A stretch of DNA of 39,717 bases from contig NZ_JAIQYY010000006.1 of NCBI RefSeq assembly GCF_020181035.1, positions 169,182 through 208,898 of the forward strand. The letters run 5' to 3'. Below the pieces are notes generated by a model. It was not told where the DNA came from. It saw only the letters and a list, made by a program, of their open reading frames with translations, and made no database searches. A program made the position numbers and the translations under genes. This DNA comes from Streptomyces sp. CoH27. Lineage in GTDB: Bacteria; Actinomycetota; Actinomycetes; Streptomycetales; Streptomycetaceae. This document shows, piece by piece, positions 7,044-13,882 of this stretch. Position 1 is the stretch's first letter. Each line of letters opens with the position of its first letter.

Positions 7044-8849
7044 ATGCCGTTGAACCGCCGGAAGTTCTTGAAGCAGTCCGCCGCCACCGGGGCGGGGGTG
7101 GCGGTCGCCGGCGCGGCGGCGGCTCCGGCGGCCGAGGCCGCGCAGCCCCACCGGCCCGCCCACCCCGTCAAGCGGTACTCGCTGACCGTGATGGGCACCA
7201 CCGATCTGCACGGCCATGTCTTCAACTGGGACTACTTCAAGGACGCGGAGTACTCCGACAAGGCCGGCAACGCGATGGGCCTGGCCCGCATCGCGACCCT
7301 GGTCGAGCAGGTACGCAAGGAGAAGGGCCGCCGCAACACCCTGCTGCTGGACGCCGGTGACACCATCCAGGGCACCCCGCTGGCCTACTACTACGCCAAG
7401 GTCGACCCGATCACCGCCCAGGGCGGCCCGGTGCACCCGATGGCGAAGGCGATGAACGCGATCGGGTACGACGCGGCGGCGCTCGGCAACCACGAGTTCA
7501 ACTACGGCATCGAGACGCTTCGGAGGTTCGAGGAGCAACTCGACTTCCCGCTGCTCGGCGCCAACGCGGTCGACGCGAAGACATTGCGGCCCGCGTTCCC
7601 GCCGTACGTCATGAAGACGTTCCACGTGCCCGGCGCCAGGCCGGTCAAGGTGGCCGTGCTCGGGCTGACCAACCCGGGCATCGCGATCTGGGACAAGGCC
7701 TATGTGCAGGGCAGGCTGGCGTTCCCGGGGCTGGAGGAGCAGGCCGCGACGTGGGTGCCGAAGCTGAGGTCGATGGGCGCCGACGTGGTCGTGGTCTCCG
7801 CGCACTCGGGCACATCGGGCACATCGTCGTACGGCGACCAGGTGCCGTACGTGGAGAACGCGGCGGCGAATGTGGCGCGGCAGGTGCCGGGCATCGACGC
7901 GATCCTGGTCGGGCACGCGCACGTGGAGATCCCCGAGCTGAAGGTCGTCAACGAGCGGACCGGGAAGACGGTCGTGCTCTCCGAGCCGCTGTGCTACGCC
8001 GAGCGCCTCACCCTCTTCGACGTCGAACTCGTCTTCGGCAAGGGCCGCTGGACGGTCGAGTCGGTCTCCGCGTCGCTGCGCAACGCCAACACGGTCGCCG
8101 ACGACCCGGAGATCACACGCCTGTTGAAGGACGAGCACCAGAAGGTCGTCACGTACGTCAACCAGGTCGTGGGCCGGGCCACCGAGACGCTGACGACGGT
8201 CGAGGCCCGCTACCGGGACGCCCCGATCATCGACCTGATCACCAAGGTGCAGGAGGACGTGGTCAAGGCCGCCCTCGCGGGCACGCCGTACGCCTCGCTG
8301 CCGGTGCTCGCGCAGGCCTCGCCGTTCTCCCGGACCTCCGAGATCCCGGCCGGCGACGTGACCATCCGGGATCTGTCGGGCCTGTACGTCTACGACAACA
8401 CCCTGGTCGCCAAGCTGCTGACGGGCGCCCAGGTGCGGGCCTACCTGGAGTACTCGGCGGCGTACTACAACCAGACGGCCGCCGGCGACCCCGTGGACGT
8501 CGACAGGCTCACCAACGCGGGCGGCCGCCCGGACTACAACTACGACTACGTCTCGGGCCTGTCGTACGACATCGACATCGCCCAGCCCGCCGGGTCCCGG
8601 ATCAGGAACCTCACCTTCCAGGGCGCCCCGCTGGACGACTCCCGGCAGTTCGTGCTCGCCGTGAACAACTACCGCGCCAACGGCGGCGGTGCCTTCCCGC
8701 ACGTCGCCGACGCCGAGGAACTGTGGTCGGAGTCGACGGAGATCCGCACCCGGATCGCGGAGTGGGTCACCGCGAAGGGCGTACTGGACCCGAAGGACTT
8801 CGCCTCGGCGGACTGGAAGCTGGTGCGGAACGGCACCCCCGTGTTCTAG
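7044..8849 (+). CDS. Tat-exported 5'-nucleotidase / 2',3'-cyclic phosphodiesterase family protein
   Basis: Extracytoplasmic metallophosphatase that releases phosphate from nucleotides. A twin-arginine signal NRRKFLKQS (residues 4-12) leads a hydrophobic alanine stretch and a likely cleavage site near residue 33, so folded export is expected. Dinuclear metal motifs are D54xH56 in GTTDLHGH, LLLDAGDTIQG, GNHEFNYG and GHAHVE, typical of the calcineurin-like N-terminal domain. The C-terminal nucleotidase domain carries the substrate-clamping NNYRANGGGAFP. Length 601 aa fits the CpdB/UshA group. ATG 7044 has AGGAG eight bases upstream; longer readings lack a ribosome site and hide the signal peptide. 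Its stop codon TAG shares CTAG (8846-8849) with the stop of the convergent gene. Exact substrate preference cannot be read from sequence. Confidence 0.93.
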   Translation: MPLNRRKFLKQSAATGAGVAVAGAAAAPAAEAAQPHRPAHPVKRYSLTVMGTTDLHGHVFNWDYFKDAEYSDKAGNAMGLARIATLVEQVRKEKGRRNTLLLDAGDTIQGTPLAYYYAKVDPITAQGGPVHPMAKAMNAIGYDAAALGNHEFNYGIETLRRFEEQLDFPLLGANAVDAKTLRPAFPPYVMKTFHVPGARPVKVAVLGLTNPGIAIWDKAYVQGRLAFPGLEEQAATWVPKLRSMGADVVVVSAHSGTSGTSSYGDQVPYVENAAANVARQVPGIDAILVGHAHVEIPELKVVNERTGKTVVLSEPLCYAERLTLFDVELVFGKGRWTVESVSASLRNANTVADDPEITRLLKDEHQKVVTYVNQVVGRATETLTTVEARYRDAPIIDLITKVQEDVVKAALAGTPYASLPVLAQASPFSRTSEIPAGDVTIRDLSGLYVYDNTLVAKLLTGAQVRAYLEYSAAYYNQTAAGDPVDVDRLTNAGGRPDYNYDYVSGLSYDIDIAQPAGSRIRNLTFQGAPLDDSRQFVLAVNNYRANGGGAFPHVADAEELWSESTEIRTRIAEWVTAKGVLDPKDFASADWKLVRNGTPVF

Positions 8850-9970
8850 AGATCGAGGAGTGACAGGTCCACGGCGTCGGCGATCGCCTTCGCGCCGGCG
8901 TCGTTGACGTGCAGTCCGTCGCCACTGTTGAACTCCTCGCGGATCCGCTCGGGTTCGGCCGGATCCGCGACGGCGGCGGCGACGTCCACGATGCCGTCGA
9001 AGGGGTGGTCCCCGCTCAGCAGCCAGGCGTTCACCTCGCGCCGCACGGCCTGGCCGGCCTCGCTGTCGTAGCCGTCGTAGACCGTGCCGCGGTACGGGCC
9101 GACGGTGGAGCCGAGGACGGTCAGCCCGGCGGCGTGCAGCCGGTCGGCCAGGTCGGTCAGACCGGCGATGAACGCGGCGGCCGTGGGCGGCTTCCCGGGC
9201 TCGGGGAAGGCGATGTGGCCGGGCAGACCGAAGTCGTTGAGGCCGATGTGGATCAGGACATGGCTCACCCCCGGCACAGCGAGGACGTCCCGGTCCACGC
9301 GGCCGAGGAGGTGCTCGCCGATCTCGTCGGTGAGCAGACGGTTGCCGGAGATGCCCTGGTTGACGATCCAGCCGCGGGTCAGACGGCGGCCGAGCTGAGC
9401 CGGGAAGCTGTTGTCGAGGCCGGGCGTGGTGGCCGCGCCCTCGATCCAGGAGTCTCCGAAGGCGACCGCGATCCGGGTGCCCTCGGGCGCGCGGACGTCG
9501 GCGCCGATCCCGAAGTGGCCGGTGGGCACCTCCTCGGCGTCCCGCAGAGCCGGTGCGGTCAGCTGGTCGCCGGGGGCCGCGTGACCGGTGTCGTAGGGCA
9601 CCGCGGAATACGTGGTCAGGCCGGTGTCGCCGGGCAGGTAGAGGCCGACCGTGAGGACCTGGCCCGCGGTGACGGGCTGCTCGACCGGGTCGGAGACGAG
9701 GTCCGCGCCGGCCGGGACCGTGACGGCCTTGGCGCCGTCGAAGGTGAGCGGGGTGTCGATCCCGTCGCCTCGGAGGTGCGCGCCGCCGATCTCCAGCGGT
9801 TCCTTGCCGTATCGGTTGCTGAGAGTGATCCGTACCGCCTCACCTCCTCCGGCGAGCCGCAGGGTCTGGCGCAGGGTCTGATCGGCGAAGCCTCTGCTCT
9901 CGAAGAGCTGGAAGCCCTCGTACGGGTCGATGACGGCGGTACGGTGGGCGGCGATCCATGTCGTTGTCAT
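8846..9970 (-). CDS. SGNH/GDSL-family hydrolase
   Basis: Serine esterase of the SGNH superfamily. Block I is AVAFGDSWIEG with nucleophile S174, block II-like NQGISGNRL (about 205-212), block III IGLNDFG with N245, and block V GLHVNDAGAKAIAD with the Asp-His pair near the C terminus. About 165 N-terminal residues form a beta-rich module seen in carbohydrate-ester hydrolases of this type. There is no signal peptide, so it appears cytosolic. ATG 9970 begins MTTTWIAAHRTAV, the usual start as I recall it; GTG 9985 is an alternative. It lies 48 bp after the N-hydroxylase gene on the same strand and may belong to that operon. Substrate unknown. Confidence 0.85.
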   Translation of the reverse strand: MTTTWIAAHRTAVIDPYEGFQLFESRGFADQTLRQTLRLAGGGEAVRITLSNRYGKEPLEIGGAHLRGDGIDTPLTFDGAKAVTVPAGADLVSDPVEQPVTAGQVLTVGLYLPGDTGLTTYSAVPYDTGHAAPGDQLTAPALRDAEEVPTGHFGIGADVRAPEGTRIAVAFGDSWIEGAATTPGLDNSFPAQLGRRLTRGWIVNQGISGNRLLTDEIGEHLLGRVDRDVLAVPGVSHVLIHIGLNDFGLPGHIAFPEPGKPPTAAAFIAGLTDLADRLHAAGLTVLGSTVGPYRGTVYDGYDSEAGQAVRREVNAWLLSGDHPFDGIVDVAAAVADPAEPERIREEFNSGDGLHVNDAGAKAIADAVDLSLLDL

Positions 9971-10018
9971 GGCAACCGCCAACACCGCCGTCAGCGGACT
10001 TCTTCCGCTTTTGCCGCC

Positions 10019-11434
10019 CTATTGCCTTCCCTCGACAAGCGGAGTGAGCTGCTTCGCCTGCCGGGTCTGCGGCACCCGGGTGGGCTGGTGATGAAGTCCG
10101 AAGGTGGTGAAGGCCGTTCGGACGGGCAGCGGGTAAAGGTCCTTCCCCGTGAGCGAGTTGAGGATGGTGGCGCTGCGCCAGGCGGCGAGGCCGAGGTCGG
10201 GGGCGCCGACACCGTGGGTGTGCAGCTCGGCGTTCTGGACGTAGAGGGAGCCGGTGACGGAAGGGTCGAGGACGAGGCGGAACTCCTCGTCGATGCGCGG
10301 GCGTTCGCTGCTGTCGCGGCGCATGTAGGGGTCGAGTCCGGCGAGGATGCGGTCAAGCGAGTGCTCGCGGTAGCCGGTGGCGAGGACGACGGCGTCGGTG
10401 GTGAGCCGGGAGCGGCTGTCCTGCTGGAGGTGCTCCAGATGGAGTTCGACCTTGGCGGTCGCGATCCGGCCGGCCGTGCGGACCCGGACGCCGGGGATGA
10501 GGACGGCGTCGGGCCAGCCGCCGTGCAGGGTGCGCCGGTACAGCTCGTCGTGAATGGCGGCCAGGGTGCCCGCGTCGATGCCCTTGTGCAGCTGCCACTG
10601 GGCGGCGACGACCCGGTCCCGGACGGGCTCGGTGAGGGCGTGGAAGTAGCGCGTGTAGTCGGGGGTGAAGTGCTCCAGGCCCAGCTTGGAGTACTCCATC
10701 GGCGCGAACGCCTCGCTGCGGCCGATCCAGTGCAGCTTCTCGCGGCCCGCGGGACGGTGGCGGAGCAGGTCCAGGAAGACCTCGGCGCCGGACTGACCGG
10801 AGCCGACGACGGTGACGTGTCCGGCGGCGAGGACGCTGTCGCGGTGGCCGAGGTAGTCGGCGGCGTGGATGACGGGCACGCCGGGGGCGTCCACGAGGCG
10901 CTGGAGCGGGTCGGGCACATAGGGGGTGGTGCCGACGCCGAGGACGACGTTGCGGGTGTGGGTACGGCCCAGGGCCTCGGCCTCGCCCTCGGCGTCGAGC
11001 TGGGTGAAGTCGACCTCGAACACGTCCCGTTCGGGGTCCCAGCGCACCGAGTCGACCTGGTGACGGAAGCGCAGCCCGGGGAGGTGCTGCGCGACCCAGC
11101 GGCAGTACGCGTCGTACTCGGCGCGGTGGATGTGGAGGCGCTCGGCGAAGTAGAAGGGGAAGAGCCGCTCGCGGGACCTGAGGTAGTTCAGGAAGCTCCA
11201 GGGGCTGGTCGGGTCGACCAGGGTCACCAGGTCGGCGAGGTACGGCACCTGGATGGTGGCGCCCTCGATGAGCAGGCCGGGGTGCCAGTCGAAGCCGGGG
11301 CGCTGTTCGTAGAAGACGGCGTCGAGTTCGGCGAGCGGGTGGGCGAGGGCGGCCAGGGAGAGATTGCTGGGGCCGATGCCGATGCCGACCAGGTCGCGGG
11401 GGGCGGCGGGCTCGCGGGGTGGGGGGTTGGTCAT
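10019..11434 (-). CDS. L-lysine/diamine N6-monooxygenase (IucD/DesB type)
   Basis: FAD- and NADPH-dependent enzyme that hydroxylates the terminal amino group of lysine, ornithine or a diamine, as in hydroxamate siderophore biosynthesis. FAD motif GIGIGPSNL lies at 17-25, the substrate region reads PYLADLVTLVDPTSPWSFLN (64-83), NADPH motif GSGQSGAE is at 211-218 and the ATGY motif at 352-355. The 64-83 block resembles lysine/cadaverine enzymes (IucD, DesB) more than ornithine enzymes (SidA, PvdA). Length 471 aa. ATG 11434 overlaps the end of the upstream decarboxylase gene by 4 bp (ATGA), so the two are coupled. The expected acyltransferase and NIS synthetase (DesC, DesD) are not in the window. 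Not desB itself: the context is different. Confidence 0.9.
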   Translation of the reverse strand: MTNPPPREPAAPRDLVGIGIGPSNLSLAALAHPLAELDAVFYEQRPGFDWHPGLLIEGATIQVPYLADLVTLVDPTSPWSFLNYLRSRERLFPFYFAERLHIHRAEYDAYCRWVAQHLPGLRFRHQVDSVRWDPERDVFEVDFTQLDAEGEAEALGRTHTRNVVLGVGTTPYVPDPLQRLVDAPGVPVIHAADYLGHRDSVLAAGHVTVVGSGQSGAEVFLDLLRHRPAGREKLHWIGRSEAFAPMEYSKLGLEHFTPDYTRYFHALTEPVRDRVVAAQWQLHKGIDAGTLAAIHDELYRRTLHGGWPDAVLIPGVRVRTAGRIATAKVELHLEHLQQDSRSRLTTDAVVLATGYREHSLDRILAGLDPYMRRDSSERPRIDEEFRLVLDPSVTGSLYVQNAELHTHGVGAPDLGLAAWRSATILNSLTGKDLYPLPVRTAFTTFGLHHQPTRVPQTRQAKQLTPLVEGRQ

Positions 11435-12819
11435 GCGGGGGTGCCTTCTTCTACGAGTTTCAGGAGCTGGGCCAGGGCGTCCGGCCGGATGTGGGGGTTG
11501 AGGAGGGTGGCCTTCAGCCAGAGCCGGCCGTCGAGCCGGGCCCGCCCGACGACGGCCCGGCCCTCGCGCAGCAGCCGGCGGCGTACGGCGGCCACGGCGT
11601 CGTCGTCGGCGCCCGCCGGCCGGAACAGCACCGTGCTGATCACGGGCCGGTCGTACAGCTCGTAGCCGGGGTGCTCGTCGATCAGCGCCGCGAACTCGCG
11701 CGCGCGGGCGCAGACCTGGTCGACCAGGTCGCCGAGTCCGCCGCGGCCCAGGGTCTTCAGCGTGACGGCGATCTTGAGGATGTCGGGGCGGCGCGAGGTG
11801 CGCAGGGAGCGGCCGAGCAGATCGGGGAAGCCGGCCTCGGTGTCGTCGTCGGCGTTCAGGTAGTCGGCGCGCTGCTGGAGGGCGGCGAGTTCGGCGGGGC
11901 GGGCGACGGCGAGGAGGCCGGCAGCGACCGGCTGCCAGCCGAGTTTGTGCAGGTCCAGGGTGACGGTGTGGGCGGCTTCGAGTCCGGCGAGCTTGTCGCG
12001 GTGCCGGTCGCTGAACAGCAGGCCTCCGCCGTAGGCGGCGTCGATGTGCAGCCGGGCGCCGTGGGCGGCGCACAGGCCGGCGATCTCCGGCAGCGGGTCG
12101 ATGAGGCCGGCGTCGGTGCTGCCGGCGGTGGCGGCGACCAGCAGCGGGCCGTCGAGCGCGGTGAGGGCCTCGTCCAGGGCGGCCGGGTCGAGGACGCCGC
12201 TCGGGGTGGGTACGACGACCGGTTCGGGCAGGCCGAGCAGCCAGGCGGCGCGCGGCAGCGAGTGGTGGGCCTGGGCCCCGCAGACCATCCGGACGCCGGC
12301 GCCGTGCGTCTCGCGGGCCAGCAGCAGGGCCAGTTGGTTGGACTCGGTGCCGCCGGTGGTGACCAGGGCGTCGGCGAGCCCGGCCGTGTGGGCGAGCGCG
12401 CGGGTGACGGCGGCTTCCAGGGCGGAGGCGGCGGGGGCCTGGTCCCAGGAGTCCAGTGACGGGTTGAGGGCGCTCGCCGCGAGGTCGGCGGCGGTGGCCA
12501 CGGCGAGCGGCGGGCAGTGCAGATGGGCCGCGCACAGCGGGTCGGCCGGGTCGGCCGAGCCCTCGGCGAGGGCGTGCACGAGGGTGCGCAGCGCGCCGGG
12601 GTCGCCCTCGTCCGGCAGGGCGTCCCCGAGCACGTCGGCGATCCGCGCGGCGACGGCCTCGGGGCCCCCGGCGGGCAACGGCCCGCCCCGCGCCCGGCCG
12701 CCGTCCGCGAGCGCGTCGAGGACGGTGCCGAGCAGCGGGCGCAGGGCGTCGGCGCCGTGGGGGCCCGAGGCGAGGGGCGGGGCGGGCAGCGGGTCGGGCC
12801 GAGGGGCGTCACCGCTCAT
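11431..12819 (-). CDS. PLP-dependent amino acid decarboxylase (DesA-like, group II)
   Basis: Pyridoxal-phosphate decarboxylase, probably of a basic amino acid such as lysine or ornithine. Group II features: NPSLDSWDQAPAAS (119-132), PLP-phosphate region TTGGTESNQLALLLARE, ring-stacking histidine region GAQAHHSLPRAA, D260 in HIDAAYGGG for the pyridine nitrogen, and K292 in LDLHKLGWQPVAAG as the Schiff-base lysine. The latter lacks the DYHK wording usual for DesA. Length 462 aa is close to DesA (about 480). ATG 12819 has GGAGG seven bases upstream. Translation is coupled to the N-hydroxylase, suggesting decarboxylation then N-hydroxylation to an N-hydroxydiamine. No iron box is visible in the 127 bp upstream. 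Substrate is inferred from the partner. Confidence 0.87.
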   Translation of the reverse strand: MSGDAPRPDPLPAPPLASGPHGADALRPLLGTVLDALADGGRARGGPLPAGGPEAVAARIADVLGDALPDEGDPGALRTLVHALAEGSADPADPLCAAHLHCPPLAVATAADLAASALNPSLDSWDQAPAASALEAAVTRALAHTAGLADALVTTGGTESNQLALLLARETHGAGVRMVCGAQAHHSLPRAAWLLGLPEPVVVPTPSGVLDPAALDEALTALDGPLLVAATAGSTDAGLIDPLPEIAGLCAAHGARLHIDAAYGGGLLFSDRHRDKLAGLEAAHTVTLDLHKLGWQPVAAGLLAVARPAELAALQQRADYLNADDDTEAGFPDLLGRSLRTSRRPDILKIAVTLKTLGRGGLGDLVDQVCARAREFAALIDEHPGYELYDRPVISTVLFRPAGADDDAVAAVRRRLLREGRAVVGRARLDGRLWLKATLLNPHIRPDALAQLLKLVEEGTPA

Positions 12820-12946
12820 CGGTTGTCCTCCGCTCTCCGGCCGGCCGTCGGCTTCCAGCTTGTACCGGAAGCGGACCGTGTGTCCCGAAAGAGCGCCGAT
12901 CAGAACCCGAAAGTGGGTACTGCCGTGCGGGGAGAACGCGTGCGGG

Positions 12947-13777
12947 TCAGGCCCGTCCGCCGAAGTCCTCGACGTGGTCGCGGGCCCACTCGTCGAAGGT
13001 GCGCGCCGGCGTGCCGGTGAGCTTCTCGACCGTGTCGTTGATCTCCGGGGGCACGCCGACGGTGTCCGCGAAGGTCTGCAGCAGCCGCTGAAGCATCTGC
13101 GGCGGAACGTGCGGGAACAGCTCCGGGCCCGCCTCGCGGGGGTCCGTCTCCACGAACGTCAGTTTCCGGCCGAGGGCCGCGCCGATCGCCGCGACCTGCT
13201 CGGCGTTACTGGTCGCCGCCGGTCCGGTCAGCCGGTGCACGGCGCCTTCGTGCCCGCCGTCGAGCAGGGCACGCTCGGCGACGGCCGCCATGTCGTCCTC
13301 GTGGATGGGCGCGCTCAGGCCATCCGCGTAGACGCCGCGGACGGTGTCGCCGGCGCGGATCTGCGACGCCCACTGCAGGGCGTTGGTGGCGAAGGCGCCC
13401 GGTCGCAGGAAGGTCCAGGCGAGCCCGCTGTCGCGGATCTGCCGCTCGGCGGTGGCGTGCATGATGTGGATGGGGTGGGTCTCGTCGGCGCCCTCCTCGA
13501 TGATGGCGCTGGAGAGCAGGACGACATGCCGGACGCCCTGGGCGCGGGCCGCCGCCAGCAGGGCGGGCGTGGTCGCCTGCGCGTAGAGGTAGAGGGCCGT
13601 GGCCCCGGCGAACAGGGCGGCCGGGTCGTCCTGCTGGAACCGCACGACGTCGGCCGCCTCGGGCAGTGCGGCCCGCTGCGGGTCACGGGTCAGCGCGCGC
13701 ACGGGCCGGCCCGCGGCGAGGAGCCGGTCGACGAGGGCACGCCCGACGTTGCCGGTCGCTCCGGTCACTACGATCAC
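12947..13777 (-). CDS. NmrA-like NAD(P)-binding protein
   Basis: Rossmann-fold protein of the atypical SDR/NmrA group, which includes redox sensors and quinone reductases. The nucleotide motif GATGNVGR is at residues 6-13, followed by VRALTRDP (binding NADP ribose phosphate) and VVLLSS. The usual SDR Tyr-x3-Lys is not evident; WTFLRPGAFATNALQW is the typical NmrA stretch. Length 276 aa. GTG 13777 was chosen, with GGAGG seven bases upstream. A perfect 11-bp inverted repeat abuts the ribosome site at 13791-13820, suggesting direct control of this gene. Role unknown beyond nucleotide-dependent sensing or reduction. Confidence 0.82.
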   Translation of the reverse strand: MIVVTGATGNVGRALVDRLLAAGRPVRALTRDPQRAALPEAADVVRFQQDDPAALFAGATALYLYAQATTPALLAAARAQGVRHVVLLSSAIIEEGADETHPIHIMHATAERQIRDSGLAWTFLRPGAFATNALQWASQIRAGDTVRGVYADGLSAPIHEDDMAAVAERALLDGGHEGAVHRLTGPAATSNAEQVAAIGAALGRKLTFVETDPREAGPELFPHVPPQMLQRLLQTFADTVGVPPEINDTVEKLTGTPARTFDEWARDHVEDFGGRA

Positions 13778-13790
13778 GGTGCTGCCTCCA

Positions 13791-13820
13791 AGGCTCGGTC
13801 GATCAGTCGCGACCGAGCCT
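13791..13820. promoter_or_regulatory. Perfect 11-bp inverted repeat next to the NmrA-like gene start
   Basis: AGGCTCGGTCG (13791-13801) and CGACCGAGCCT (13810-13820) are exact reverse complements with an 8-nt spacer. The repeat lies immediately upstream of the Shine-Dalgarno of the - strand NmrA-like gene and 62 bp beyond the pepN stop. It may be an operator for this gene or the pepN terminator; proximity to the start codon favours the operator. Confidence 0.55.
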
Positions 13821-13882
13821 AGGAAGGCGGCCGCCCCCGCCGCATCGTCGGCAGGGAGCAGCCGTGTCCTAGGTCTTCCGTC

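Noticed and set aside
10019..12535. A single 838-residue frame covering the N-hydroxylase and part of the decarboxylase region
   Set aside because: The N-terminal 370 residues are Arg/Pro-rich and antisense-like to a real frame; the true start is ATG 11434 where the FAD motif begins.
12820..12946. Iron box upstream of the decarboxylase/N-hydroxylase pair
   Set aside because: No TTAGGTTAGG-like sequence found in these 127 bp, so siderophore-type control is not supported.
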